From the NCBI GenBank assembly GCA_944324695.1, contig CALUXH010000037.1, forward strand, positions 1 to 33,124: DNA of 33,124 nt. Reading direction: 5' to 3'. Each line of letters begins with the position of its first letter. The first letter of the stretch is position 1. This document shows positions 1 through 7,334 of this stretch, in pieces. The DNA comes from an uncultured Elusimicrobiales bacterium. Its GTDB lineage: Bacteria; Elusimicrobiota; Elusimicrobia; Elusimicrobiales; Elusimicrobiaceae. Under the pieces are notes generated by a model that had not been told where the DNA came from, did not search any database, and saw only the letters and a list, made by a program, of their open reading frames with translations. Made by a program: the position numbers and the translations under genes.

Positions 1-122
1 TTTCCCCTTTCCTATATTCTGCGCCTTTCTCGTATATAACAAAAGGGCCAAAAGTCCTATTTTCAAAAGCACTTTAGTCCTAGAAATATCTCCCCGCAGA
101 ATTTATTCTGTATTCCGGCACA

Positions 123-150
123 AAAAACCCGCTTTAAAAAGCGGGTTTTT
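123..150. terminator. Bidirectional intrinsic terminator
   Basis: The stem AAAAACCCGC (123-132) pairs with GCGGGTTTTT (141-150), and the inner TTT/AAA extends it. It has a T run on both strands. On the minus strand it would end the trxB-side transcript about 275 nt beyond the trxB stop. Confidence 0.75.
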
Positions 151-315
151 AGTCAGAGAAACAAAAATTGTTTGGCTGAAAATATCATGCATGGCCGCCT
201 GCGGGCCTTTCCAAAAACAAACGTCCGGTTCCGACGAAAGTGCAATGGAAAACATGCCCCTTTTGACCACGCAGTGCCATGACGGAACGAATTTCAATAC
301 GCTTTTGCCGTCTTT

Positions 316-353
316 CGGGCCGTAATATGCTTTTCAATCCGACATACGGCCCG
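316..353. repeat. Inverted repeat downstream of trxB
   Basis: CGGGCCGTA (316-324) and TACGGCCCG (345-353) are a perfect 9-bp inverted repeat around a 20-nt loop. No T run follows on either strand, so it is more likely an mRNA 3' stabilising or processing structure than a terminator. Confidence 0.4.
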
Positions 354-425
354 GGTGCATTTATAAAACAAGATTAATTTTTCATGGTGCAGGCAACGGC
401 GGCCGCCCGAAACAGAATGCCTGTA

Positions 426-1352
426 TTATCGGTGCAGGTTCACAAAAGACGCGGCGCAAATGCCCGCCTTGGCCCCCGAACCGGCGGCTACGACGGCCTG
501 GCGGAACTCGCTTTCCGTGCAGTCCCCGGCGGCAAAAATGCCGTCTATATTGGTGCGCTGGTGGGCGTCCACCTTTACCAAACCGGACGGATCCAGCTCC
601 ACCCCGCTGCCCTGCAGCCAGGCGGTCTGCGGCACGGCCCCGACGGCCACAAAAATCCCCGCGCACGGCACCTGCGCCGTCTCTTGGCTTACAACGTTGC
701 GCAATACGGCACCCGTTACGGTTTGCTCGCCCAGCACTTCTTCCACCACGCAGTTGAGCATCATGGAAATATTGGGCGTATTTTTCACTTTTTCCACGGT
801 AACCGCGTCGGCGCGGAAACCTTCGCGCCGGTGCACCAGCGTTACTTTGGGGCAAATCTGCGAAAGGAACAGCGCGTCTTCAAAAGCGGTATTTCCGCCG
901 CCCACAACCATGACTTCCTTGCCTTTAAAGAAAAAGCCGTCGCAGGTGGCGCAGGCGGATACGCCGTGGCCTTTGAGATTCTCTTCTCCTTTTACTCCCA
1001 GCCAGCGCGCGCCGGCCCCGGCGGCGATGATGACGGCCAAAGCCTGATATTGTTTACCGCCGGCGGCGGTTAGCGTAAACGGGGGCTTGTCGCCTTCCAG
1101 TTTTATGATTTCGTCCGACGTGATTTCCACGCCCAGGCGTTTGCACTGTTTGTGCATATTGTCCATCAGCTCATAGCCCGGGACGGGGTTAATAAAACCC
1201 GCGTAATTTTCAATGTCATTCGTCTGCAAAAGCTGTCCGCCGGGCATGGCCCCGCCGGCAATAACGGTCTTCACGCCGCTGCGCGCCGCGTATACCGCCG
1301 CGCTGCAGCCCGCAGGGCCCGCGCCGATAATCAGTAAATCCGTCTGCGTCAT
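426..1352 (-). CDS. trxB: Thioredoxin reductase (NADPH)
   Basis: Cytoplasmic FAD flavoprotein that passes electrons from NADPH to thioredoxin. The 308 aa match the usual family length. Visible motifs are the N-terminal FAD-binding GAGPAG (residues 10-15), the redox-active disulfide CATC (C134 and C137) followed by DG, the NADPH-binding GGGNTA (151-156), and the C-terminal FAD contact AAGDC. It is the last gene of a minus-strand unit. Its ATG overlaps the maf stop (ATGA, 4 bp), so translation is probably coupled. Neighbourhood with maf is not functionally required, so co-transcription looks like general housekeeping. Confidence 0.97.
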   Translation of the reverse strand: MTQTDLLIIGAGPAGCSAAVYAARSGVKTVIAGGAMPGGQLLQTNDIENYAGFINPVPGYELMDNMHKQCKRLGVEITSDEIIKLEGDKPPFTLTAAGGKQYQALAVIIAAGAGARWLGVKGEENLKGHGVSACATCDGFFFKGKEVMVVGGGNTAFEDALFLSQICPKVTLVHRREGFRADAVTVEKVKNTPNISMMLNCVVEEVLGEQTVTGAVLRNVVSQETAQVPCAGIFVAVGAVPQTAWLQGSGVELDPSGLVKVDAHQRTNIDGIFAAGDCTESEFRQAVVAAGSGAKAGICAASFVNLHR

Positions 1353-1903
1353 TTTTCAAACTCCTTTAGCATTTTTTTAAAAAGTTCCACGGGGAAGCCC
1401 ACCACATTGCTGCGGCTGCCCCGCATTTTCTCTATAAACCGGTCGTCTTTGTCCTGTACGGCGTAGGCGCCGGCTTTGTCCATATGTTTGCCCGCCATTT
1501 CTTTCAGTTCTTTTAAAGAAAGATTGCGCGCCTTGCAACAGGTCTTTTCCACGCCGCGCACGCATTTTCTGCTTTTTAAATGGACCAGCGTTACCCCCGT
1601 ATACACCGTCTGCCAGGAGCCGTTTAATTTGCGCAAAATGCGCAGGGCGTCCTTTTCGTCTTTGGGCTTGCCGATGACTTCGCCTTTACAGAACACCAAG
1701 GTATCGGCCCCTATCACGACGGCGTCAGGATATTTCCGCGCCACTTCCAACGCCTTATGCGCCGACAAATCCGCCACCTTTAAATGCGGGCGTTTATATT
1801 TCGTCCGCTCCGGGGATATGGCGGGGCAGACGTCAAATTTTTTGCCCAATTCTTTCAGCAGCGCCATGCGCCGCGGCGAGCGGGAAGCCAAAACCAGTTT
1901 CAT
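1349..1903 (-). CDS. maf: Maf family nucleoside triphosphate pyrophosphatase
   Basis: House-cleaning enzyme that hydrolyses dTTP/UTP or modified nucleotides to the monophosphate plus pyrophosphate. The 184 aa are typical. The family N-terminus LASRSPRR (residues 5-12) forms the phosphate-binding loop, and GADTLV (about 65-70) carries the catalytic Asp. The YAVQDKDDRFIEKMRGSRSNVVGFP segment is the conserved C-terminal block. The start lies one base after the stop of the upstream membrane peptide (TAA-T-ATG) with no clear ribosome binding site of its own, suggesting translational coupling. Which subfamily it belongs to (dTTP/UTP or m7GTP) was not resolved. Confidence 0.95.
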   Translation of the reverse strand: MKLVLASRSPRRMALLKELGKKFDVCPAISPERTKYKRPHLKVADLSAHKALEVARKYPDAVVIGADTLVFCKGEVIGKPKDEKDALRILRKLNGSWQTVYTGVTLVHLKSRKCVRGVEKTCCKARNLSLKELKEMAGKHMDKAGAYAVQDKDDRFIEKMRGSRSNVVGFPVELFKKMLKEFEK

Positions 1904-1904
1904 A

Positions 1905-2123
1905 TTATTTGCGCACGAATTTGGAAATAATTACGTATCCCAACACCAGCCCGACGGCCCCGCAAATATTAATATGCAAAGCCAGCGGATGTATGCCCAC
2001 GCCGTATACGCGGCTCAGCGCGCCGGCCATTTGCGCGGGAAGGAAAGCGGCCAGCCACTCCAACCCCAGCGCAATGACTCCGCCCAAAATCAATGTCAAT
2101 ACCGTAAAAACTATGCCTCTCAT
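1905..2123 (-). CDS. Small two-helix membrane protein, DUF4321-like
   Basis: A 72-aa hydrophobic protein. I start it at the ATG at 2123 and not at the upstream in-frame ATG (2171), because AAGGAGA lies 6-13 nt before it. Two membrane segments are visible: residues about 3-23 (VFTVLTLILGGVIALGLEWL) and about 46-67 (LHINICGAVGLVLGYVIISKF), with a short basic tail. Length, topology and position directly upstream of maf resemble the DUF4321 membrane peptides that sit next to maf in Clostridia. That family assignment is from memory and tentative. Function unknown. Confidence 0.75.
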   Translation of the reverse strand: MRGIVFTVLTLILGGVIALGLEWLAAFLPAQMAGALSRVYGVGIHPLALHINICGAVGLVLGYVIISKFVRK

Positions 2124-2185
2124 GATGTTCTCCTTTTGTAAATGGTAATATAAATCCGCCCCGCCGCGCAAAGGCCGGCGCGGTT

Positions 2186-3433
2186 TTAATGCAGGGTAAC
2201 CGTATCTTTCTTAATAGGCACGGGGGCGGTAAATTTGCCGTCTTCTTCATCGCTCAATTTATGCCTCAGGGCGTAAAAGCCCAGCCCCGCCGTGACGGCC
2301 ACCGCCCCGACAATCAGCCACGGCCCGGGCAAATAAACCGGCGCGACATACTGCCCCAGCCACCCGGCCGCAAAAAATCCTAAAGAAGAGCCCATATTAT
2401 AAAACACCATAATCATACCCAAATACCGGCCGCGCGTCTGCGGGGAGGCGATATTGGAGGTCAGGGTCTGCTCACCGGGGCTGACAATCAGCTCTCCCAT
2501 AGCCGCCAACAGCACGCCAAAAGCAATGGGCGTAAAACTGCCAAAAAACCCGACGGAGCCGTAACCCACCGCATACAGCACGCAGCCAATCAGCATGGAG
2601 GTGGTCAGGCGGATGCGTTTCATCAGCAGGCTGGCGTGATACTGCAAAAACACCACCGCCAGACCGTTAATCGTAAAAAACCAGCCGATGTAATGTTCCG
2701 GCATATGCAAATAGGTATTGCAGTGAATAGACAGCCCCACCACCAGCTGGGAATTGACCGCCGTAATCAGCAATACATACAGGCAAATTTTGGCCAGGCG
2801 GCTGTCTTTTAAAGACAGAATCAGCGACACAAACTGCGGCCGGCGGCTGCGGCTTTTGGCTTCGGCGTAATCGTCTTTTAAAATACGCTGCAAATACAGA
2901 ACGGTCAGACAATAAGACAGCGCCGTTAAATAAAAAGCATAGCTGTAAGACCAACGCACCAAAAATCCCCCCGCCGCCGGGCCCAGGGCCCAGCCCAGAT
3001 TCAGCCCCACGCGGATAATGCCAAAGGCTTCCACGCGTTGTTTGGGGGTGGTGTTGTCGGTCACCCAGGCATTGGAAGCGGGGCGAAACGCCGCCCCCAA
3101 AAACGTAGTCAGAAAATAACACAAAAGCAACCAACCCGTTTGAAAATGATACTCAATACACAAGGCCAAACCCAGCATGGCCGCCACTTCCAGGGCAATG
3201 CCCCACAGCATGATGTTTTTGCGGCCGAACACATCGGACAGTTCCCCCGCCGCCGCGCTGGAAATACTGCGGCTTAACGCCGACAGGGCAATAATCAGCC
3301 CGGCCATGGAAGCGGAAAGGCCTTTTTGGCTAATCAAATACACGGTAAAAAACGGAAGGGAAAGACCATAGCCGAAAAGCAACAGCCCGTTGGCTACGGC
3401 TACGGAGATCATGGCGCGGCGCGTATGGTTCAT
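2186..3433 (-). CDS. MFS transporter (drug-efflux-like)
   Basis: A 415-aa major facilitator with about 12 hydrophobic segments. The signature loop between helices 2 and 3 is present as GELSDVFGRKN (about residues 62-72), and a second-half equivalent is weaker. It belongs to the drug:H+ antiporter-like group of MFS proteins, but the substrate cannot be read from sequence. It is the first gene of the run MFS, DUF4321-like, maf, trxB, with 62 nt to the next gene. A -10 box (TACAAT, 3441-3446 on the complement) lies 7 nt before the ATG and no Shine-Dalgarno is present, so the mRNA is probably leaderless. Confidence 0.9.
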   Translation of the reverse strand: MNHTRRAMISVAVANGLLLFGYGLSLPFFTVYLISQKGLSASMAGLIIALSALSRSISSAAAGELSDVFGRKNIMLWGIALEVAAMLGLALCIEYHFQTGWLLLCYFLTTFLGAAFRPASNAWVTDNTTPKQRVEAFGIIRVGLNLGWALGPAAGGFLVRWSYSYAFYLTALSYCLTVLYLQRILKDDYAEAKSRSRRPQFVSLILSLKDSRLAKICLYVLLITAVNSQLVVGLSIHCNTYLHMPEHYIGWFFTINGLAVVFLQYHASLLMKRIRLTTSMLIGCVLYAVGYGSVGFFGSFTPIAFGVLLAAMGELIVSPGEQTLTSNIASPQTRGRYLGMIMVFYNMGSSLGFFAAGWLGQYVAPVYLPGPWLIVGAVAVTAGLGFYALRHKLSDEEDGKFTAPVPIKKDTVTLH

Positions 3434-3440
3434 ATATTAT

Positions 3441-3446
3441 ATTGTA
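3441..3446 (-). promoter_or_regulatory. -10 box of the MFS gene (probable leaderless start)
   Basis: On the minus strand TACAAT is followed by 7 nt and then ATG. No ribosome binding site fits in that gap. An overlapping TATAAT (3436-3441) is too close to the ATG to be the main -10. Confidence 0.5.
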
Positions 3447-3487
3447 ATAAATTAAAAGACGGCGGGAAGCCCTCTCCGCATCCCGGA

Positions 3488-3533
3488 CCGGGCATGAGCG
3501 CTCTGAACATAAAAACCCCGGGCTCATGCCCGG
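3488..3533. repeat. 12-bp inverted repeat overlapping the terminator
   Basis: CCGGGCATGAGC (3488-3499) is the exact reverse complement of GCTCATGCCCGG (3522-3533). The second arm is also one side of the terminator hairpin at 3516-3535, so the two structures exclude each other in an RNA that covers both. Confidence 0.6.
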
Positions 3534-3535
3534 GG
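3516..3535 (-). terminator. Intrinsic terminator of the Cys-rich secreted protein gene
   Basis: CCCCGGGC (3516-3523) and GCCCGGGG (3528-3535) form an 8-bp GC stem with a TCAT/ATGA loop. On the minus strand a T5 run follows. It lies 23 nt after the stop of the gene that ends at 3559. Confidence 0.8.
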
Positions 3536-3558
3536 TTGGATTTTCAAACATATCCCTT

Positions 3559-4758
3559 TTAGCCTGTATAGGCCCAACAGCTACATGGATCAAGCCCTGT
3601 ACCCAAACCTTCACACTTGGCACATTGCGTCGTGCACTGGTACAGGATGGGTCCGGTTAACTGGGCCGGGGTAATATCTCCGCCCCATTCCGGCATGACC
3701 GTGATATAACCATTTTGTAATTTATCAAAATCATCCCTATCCACCGTAACCTGAAAATTCGTGTTGGCTTGCGTCCACTGGCCGCTGACGGCCGTAGTCA
3801 TCTGGCTATTTGCTCTGGTGGAAGAGCCTGTCCCTGCCGACATAATAGCCTGCAAATTGGAAATGTTGGAACATTGATATTCTGCCGGGGTCCCATAACG
3901 CTCTTTGCTATAATAAAAAGCATCCGGATCATCCCCGCTTATACAAGCCGCCTTGGCCTCTTCATAGCTGGCATATTTGTTTTCATTCACCTTCAGGCCA
4001 GACGACCGTGACGTGCAATAGAAATAATAGGTTTCCTTCTTAATGCAGCATTCGCCGTCTTCTTCATACTGCACGCCGGGGTCACGCTCATATCCGCTGG
4101 AGCAGGTGGACGGGCAAAGAGTCTTCTTTTCTTCCTCCACCGTTTCTCCGGCGCATTTGCCGTATCCCAGCACATTATAGCTCTGGTAGGAGTTCTCCCC
4201 CGTCTGCGCCAACACCGGATACCACCCCAGCTCACTGCACGATAAACTGCTCGCCGGCACAGGAATTCGGTTTCCTCCCAGCGTAAAGCCGCTCGTTGGG
4301 GCATTGGTGTACGACCGGCTGCTCTCCCCGCTTACTTCCACATCGGCCAGCTTTAACACATTCGCTCTCAGACGCAGCTTTACCCCGCTGTAATTGTTAT
4401 AGTTCATAGTCGTTATCCGGCTATCCGCTTCATCGCCTACGAAAGAAGCCGTCCCGCTGCTGTACAAAATCCCCACGTTGAAGGCCGTGTCTTCCATATC
4501 CAGCGTATGGGCCACGTCTCCAAACACCGCCTGGTAATTGCCGCTGTTCTCTATGCTCACCGTACCGCCGGATTGCACCGTCATCGCGCTGGCGTTTATC
4601 CCCCCGGCAGAACTCAGCCCTCCGGAGATCTTCAGATTCTCATACAACCCCATACGAGAAGGGTTGTATGAGACGGAATCAATCGTCTCCATCGTTTGTG
4701 CCGGCGCCCAAGAAGCACATAAACACAATGCCGGCAATATATAGAGTAATTTTTTCAT
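3559..4758 (-). CDS. Cys-rich secreted protein of unknown function
   Basis: A 399-aa exported protein. I start it at 4758, where a signal peptide begins (MKK, hydrophobic LLYILPALCLCASW, then APAQ as cleavage site) and AAAGGGG lies just upstream; a longer in-frame start at 4854 would bury the signal. The first ~150 mature residues are Cys-free, Ser/Gly/Asn-rich and alternate as beta strands. The second half carries 14 cysteines, including LCPSTC, ECC, QCTTQCAKC and DPCSCW, an even number that suggests disulfides. The Cys-rich half recalls the C-terminal parts of the pilin-like proteins in this window (AACIS, QCSN), but there is no pilin N-terminus. It may be an adhesin or pilus-associated surface protein; that is a guess. 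Confidence 0.8.
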   Translation of the reverse strand: MKKLLYILPALCLCASWAPAQTMETIDSVSYNPSRMGLYENLKISGGLSSAGGINASAMTVQSGGTVSIENSGNYQAVFGDVAHTLDMEDTAFNVGILYSSGTASFVGDEADSRITTMNYNNYSGVKLRLRANVLKLADVEVSGESSRSYTNAPTSGFTLGGNRIPVPASSLSCSELGWYPVLAQTGENSYQSYNVLGYGKCAGETVEEEKKTLCPSTCSSGYERDPGVQYEEDGECCIKKETYYFYCTSRSSGLKVNENKYASYEEAKAACISGDDPDAFYYSKERYGTPAEYQCSNISNLQAIMSAGTGSSTRANSQMTTAVSGQWTQANTNFQVTVDRDDFDKLQNGYITVMPEWGGDITPAQLTGPILYQCTTQCAKCEGLGTGLDPCSCWAYTG

Positions 4759-4795
4759 ACGAAAGCCCCTTTCCTGCAAATGTTTATACAACAAA

Positions 4796-4824
4796 AATCT
4801 ATCAAAAAACGCTCCCCGGGTCAA
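4796..4824 (-). promoter_or_regulatory. Sigma-70-type promoter of the secreted protein gene
   Basis: On the minus strand TTGACC (4819-4824), a 17-nt spacer ending in T6-GA, then TAGATT (4796-4801). This resembles the pilin promoters of the window (T run plus GA directly before the -10) but has a shorter T run and a leader of about 30 nt. Confidence 0.55.
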
Positions 4825-4878
4825 GCCGTTTTTGCGCGCTCGCGCCGAACGCATTTTTTATATACTATTAGTATAAGT

Positions 4879-5625
4879 ATGATTTCCATATTTTTCCAGT
4901 CCGTTTTTTCATTTCGTTCTTACCACCGCCTGCGCGCTTTAGGCCCGTGGAGGACGGGGCTTTTTGTGTTTTATCTGCTGCTTTTAGGCGTATTGACGCT
5001 TAATATTTGGTTCGCCGTACAGCTTAACGAAAAGCTGCCCGTTTTTCTGCGCGCCGTACCGGAACTGACGTTTGAAAAAGGCGTGCTGACCGCACCGGAA
5101 AAGACGCTGTCGGTCAATATACCGGGCGCCGATTTCACCGCCGTGTTTGACGCGACAGCAAAAAATCCCCCCTCCCGCCAGGAATTTATAAACAAACGCA
5201 TTTTGTTTTTTATCGGCGGGAACAAAATTTACACCGTTTCCGTGGCGGGCGTGCAAAGCCAAACTTTGCCGCCGAGGCTGAACATGAAAGTCACCCCGCA
5301 GCTGCTGGAAAAGTACACTCCTTCCATTAAATCGGTTTTACAGGCGGCGGCTTTCTTCGGCTCTTTCTTGGCGCTGGGGCTGTTTTTCCTTTTTTCCTTC
5401 CTGCTGGCCGCCAGCGCGGTGTATATGTGGAGCGGCTGGAGGCGCACGCCGCTGCCGGCTGGGGTCATCCTGCGCTGGGCGGCGTTTTTGCAGGGGCCGG
5501 CACTGGCGCTGTGGATAGTGAATTTGTTCTGGGGCGTGCCGCTTTTTGTATTTGGTATGTTTATTTTGTTTATGATATACACGCAGCAGATTTTTAACGT
5601 CATGCCCGAAGAAAAAAAGAGGTAA
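4879..5625 (+). CDS. DUF1189-like membrane protein
   Basis: About 248 aa, starting at the ATG at 4879 (upstream in-frame ATG 4780 would place a charged, non-hydrophobic stretch in front). Visible plan: an amphipathic N-terminus (FFQSVFSFRSYHRL), membrane helix at about residues 26-47, an extracytoplasmic domain of about 120 residues with the phrase LTFEKGVL, then a cluster of three or four hydrophobic segments before a charged tail. This plan matches the DUF1189 family of bacterial membrane proteins. Function unknown. Only 2 nt separate it from queD, so it heads the queD-fol operon. Confidence 0.8.
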   Translation: MISIFFQSVFSFRSYHRLRALGPWRTGLFVFYLLLLGVLTLNIWFAVQLNEKLPVFLRAVPELTFEKGVLTAPEKTLSVNIPGADFTAVFDATAKNPPSRQEFINKRILFFIGGNKIYTVSVAGVQSQTLPPRLNMKVTPQLLEKYTPSIKSVLQAAAFFGSFLALGLFFLFSFLLAASAVYMWSGWRRTPLPAGVILRWAAFLQGPALALWIVNLFWGVPLFVFGMFILFMIYTQQIFNVMPEEKKR

Positions 5626-5627
5626 AA

Positions 5628-5975
5628 ATGCTACTAAAAATCATCCGCAAATTCAGCTCCGCCCACCGCCTGCCCCATTACGACGGGGAATGCCACAACC
5701 TGCACGGACACACCTGGAAGGTGGTGTTTTTGCTGGAAGGAGAAATCAAACAAGACGGCATGGTGGCGGATTTTAAACGGCTAAAACCCCTGCTGGACGC
5801 ACAGCTGCCGGACCATTGTTATTTAAACGATTTGCTGGAAAACCCAACGGCGGAAAATTTGGCCCCGTATCTGTTTGACAAAACATCCGCCGCGCTCAAA
5901 CCGCTGGGGCTGAAAATCCGCACGCTGGAACTGTGGGAGAACGAAAATGCCGCGGCCGTTGTTGAAGGTAAATGA
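5628..5975 (+). CDS. queD: 6-carboxy-5,6,7,8-tetrahydropterin synthase
   Basis: Converts 7,8-dihydroneopterin triphosphate to 6-carboxytetrahydropterin, the second step of queuosine/preQ0 synthesis. 115 aa, typical of small QueD. Zinc ligands H13, H26 and H28 (SAHRL, LHGH) and the catalytic Cys C22 (GECHNLHGH) are all present, as is the C-terminal substrate-binding Glu in LELWEN. AGAGG overlapping the end of the preceding gene is the ribosome binding site. It overlaps queE by 29 bp. Comparison with the second PTPS-family protein at 8126-8476, which has no Cys, supports a division of labour. Confidence 0.96.
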   Translation: MLLKIIRKFSSAHRLPHYDGECHNLHGHTWKVVFLLEGEIKQDGMVADFKRLKPLLDAQLPDHCYLNDLLENPTAENLAPYLFDKTSAALKPLGLKIRTLELWENENAAAVVEGK

Positions 5976-6540
5976 AATTTTTTACTCCCTGCAAGGCGAA
6001 GGGCCGCACACCGGCATGGCGGCGGTGTTTCTGCGCCTGGCCGGATGCAGCATGAACTGCCCTTTTTGCGACACTAAATACGCCGCCGCGCAAGGCCGCG
6101 AAATGACGGACGGAGACATCATTTCCGCCCTGGAGCAGTACCCCTGCCGCAACGTGATTATCACGGGAGGGGAGCCCACGGAGCAGGACTTTGCGCCGCT
6201 GGCCCGTGAACTAAAAAAACGCGGCTGGACCGTGCACATGGAAAGCAACGGCGCACAGGACGCAGACGTAAGCGACATTGATTTTTTGGTGGTGTCTCCC
6301 AAAAAGCACGTCCATGAAAACATGCTTAAAAAAGCCCACGCCATTAAAATAGTGGTCGGACAGGACACGGATTTCACCGAAATAAAAAAATATTTCCCGT
6401 ATGCAAACGCCCGCACCGCCGTTTGCCTGCAGCCGGAAAGCAACAAACAGGAGAACATAGACCTATGCGTAAAACTCGTCAAACAACATCCCTTTCTAAG
6501 ACTCAGCCTGCAAACGCACAAACTGGCAAACATAAGATAA
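5947..6540 (+). CDS. queE: 7-carboxy-7-deazaguanine synthase (radical SAM)
   Basis: Radical SAM enzyme that contracts 6-carboxytetrahydropterin to 7-carboxy-7-deazaguanine, directly after QueD. 197 aa. The N-terminus reads EIFYSLQGEGPHTG, typical of QueE, followed by the cluster motif CSMNCPFCD, which has the QueE/radical SAM CxxxCxxC spacing, and by the SAM-binding TGGEP (about residues 74-78). GGAG lies upstream inside queD. The 3' end overlaps the folE start by 76 bp. queC and queF are not in this window. Confidence 0.96.
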   Translation: MPRPLLKVNEIFYSLQGEGPHTGMAAVFLRLAGCSMNCPFCDTKYAAAQGREMTDGDIISALEQYPCRNVIITGGEPTEQDFAPLARELKKRGWTVHMESNGAQDADVSDIDFLVVSPKKHVHENMLKKAHAIKIVVGQDTDFTEIKKYFPYANARTAVCLQPESNKQENIDLCVKLVKQHPFLRLSLQTHKLANIR

Positions 6541-7085
6541 GCCAGGAAAAAATATTGCAAAACCTGCGCGAAATTTTGGCCTATATCGGAGACGACCCCT
6601 CCCGCGAAGGCCTGCTGGAAACCCCGCACCGCATTCTGCGCAGCTGGGAGAAACTTTTCGGCGGATACAAAATGCGTCCGCAGGACGTGCTCAAAACGTT
6701 TACCGAAGGCTCCTGCGAAGAAATGGTAGTGCTCAAAGACATAGAATTTTATTCCACCTGCGAGCATCATTTGCAGCCGTTTTTCGGCTCCATCAGCATC
6801 GGCTATCTGCCCAAAGGGCGCGTGTTGGGCATATCCAAATTGGCGCGGCTGGTGGAGGTGTTTGCGCGGCGTTTGCAAATACAGGAAAAGTTGGTGGCGC
6901 AAATTGCCGACAGCCTAATGGAAACCCTGCAGCCCTACGGAGTGATGGTAGTCTGCAAGGCCAAGCATTTGTGCATCAGCTCACGCGGGATAGAAAAGCA
7001 CAACGCCGTTATGGTGACCAGCGCCATACGCGGCGCGTTTAAAAAGATGGAAGTAAGAAACGAGTTTTTGGATATGATAAAGTAG
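6465..7085 (+). CDS. folE: GTP cyclohydrolase I (FolE type)
   Basis: Opens the GTP ring to give 7,8-dihydroneopterin triphosphate, the shared precursor of folate and of queuosine, which explains its place between queE and folP. About 206 aa from the ATG at 6465, chosen because CAGGAG lies about 11 nt upstream; an earlier ATG (6423) in the same frame has a poorer context. Zinc and catalytic residues are visible in STCEHH and in KHLC near the C-terminus, with the PSREGLLETPHR block near residue 40 and SSRGIEKHNAVMVTSAIRG at the end. The first ~30 residues are a basic, poorly conserved extension that overlaps the queE end. Confidence 0.95.
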   Translation: MRKTRQTTSLSKTQPANAQTGKHKISQEKILQNLREILAYIGDDPSREGLLETPHRILRSWEKLFGGYKMRPQDVLKTFTEGSCEEMVVLKDIEFYSTCEHHLQPFFGSISIGYLPKGRVLGISKLARLVEVFARRLQIQEKLVAQIADSLMETLQPYGVMVVCKAKHLCISSRGIEKHNAVMVTSAIRGAFKKMEVRNEFLDMIK

Positions 7086-7088
7086 GAT

Positions 7089-7116
7089 GATACTTTTTTC
7101 ATTGCAAAAAAGTATC
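7089..7116. terminator. Hairpin directly after folE
   Basis: GATACTTTTTT (7089-7099) and AAAAAAGTATC (7106-7116) form a perfect 11-bp stem with a CATTGC loop, 3 nt after the folE stop. The stem is AT-rich and no separate T run follows, so it may be a weak terminator, a processing site or a 3' stabiliser within the fol operon. Confidence 0.45.
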
Positions 7117-7142
7117 CCAAAAAGCTAACCGCATACAGCGCG

Positions 7143-7224
7143 TAAAATTATATTTTTTGGGGATTTTATAAACTCGCGATTTGCTCAAACATATAAAATC
7201 CTTCTTCCAAAAAATATAATTTTA
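7143..7224. repeat. Long AT-rich imperfect inverted repeat in the folE-folP gap
   Basis: The arm 7143-7170 (TAAAATTATATTTTTTGG then GGATTTTATA) is matched in reverse complement by 7192-7224, with a 5-nt insertion (AAGAA on the complement). The arms are about 28 bp with a loop of about 21 nt. It lies between two genes of one pathway and is not followed by a T run. Confidence 0.6.
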
Positions 7225-7279
7225 CCAACGCACTGAAATGCGGCGGGGAAAAACAGAAGACATATAATTTTACAAACGC
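7214..7279. repeat. Direct repeat of an ATATAATTTTAC motif
   Basis: ATATAATTTTACCAACGC (7214-7231) recurs with one change at 7262-7279, 48 nt apart. A third copy lies inverted at 7141-7152 (GTAAAATTATAT). The motif contains TATAAT, so the copies could be promoter elements or binding sites for a regulator. Confidence 0.5.
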
Positions 7280-7334
7280 TCCTATTTTCGCTGAAAAATA
7301 CAAAGACATAATGCACGGCAAATATATAGATATT

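Larger units (their letters stand above)
1..425. other. Intergenic region 3' of trxB
   Basis: No convincing gene. A short open frame exists on the minus strand (103-297) but it spans the terminator at 123-150, lacks a ribosome binding site and resembles nothing I know. The region holds that terminator, a 9-bp inverted repeat (316-324 / 345-353) and AT-rich sequence with two AGTCCTA copies near 54-80. It is probably the 3' untranslated region of the trxB transcript plus unassigned spacer. Confidence 0.5.

Noticed and set aside
103-297. 64-codon open frame on the minus strand near the left edge
   Set aside because: It includes the terminator hairpin, has no ribosome binding site or recognised residues, and sits in the 3' region of trxB.
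382-1073. Long open frames in other frames opposite trxB
   Set aside because: They are shadows: trxB has unambiguous motifs over its whole length. Similar long antisense frames across the window follow from GC-rich third positions.
7143-7279. Repeats in the folE-folP gap as a CRISPR array or transposon end
   Set aside because: Only three copies of a 12-nt motif with irregular spacing and orientation; no target duplication, transposase or cas gene.
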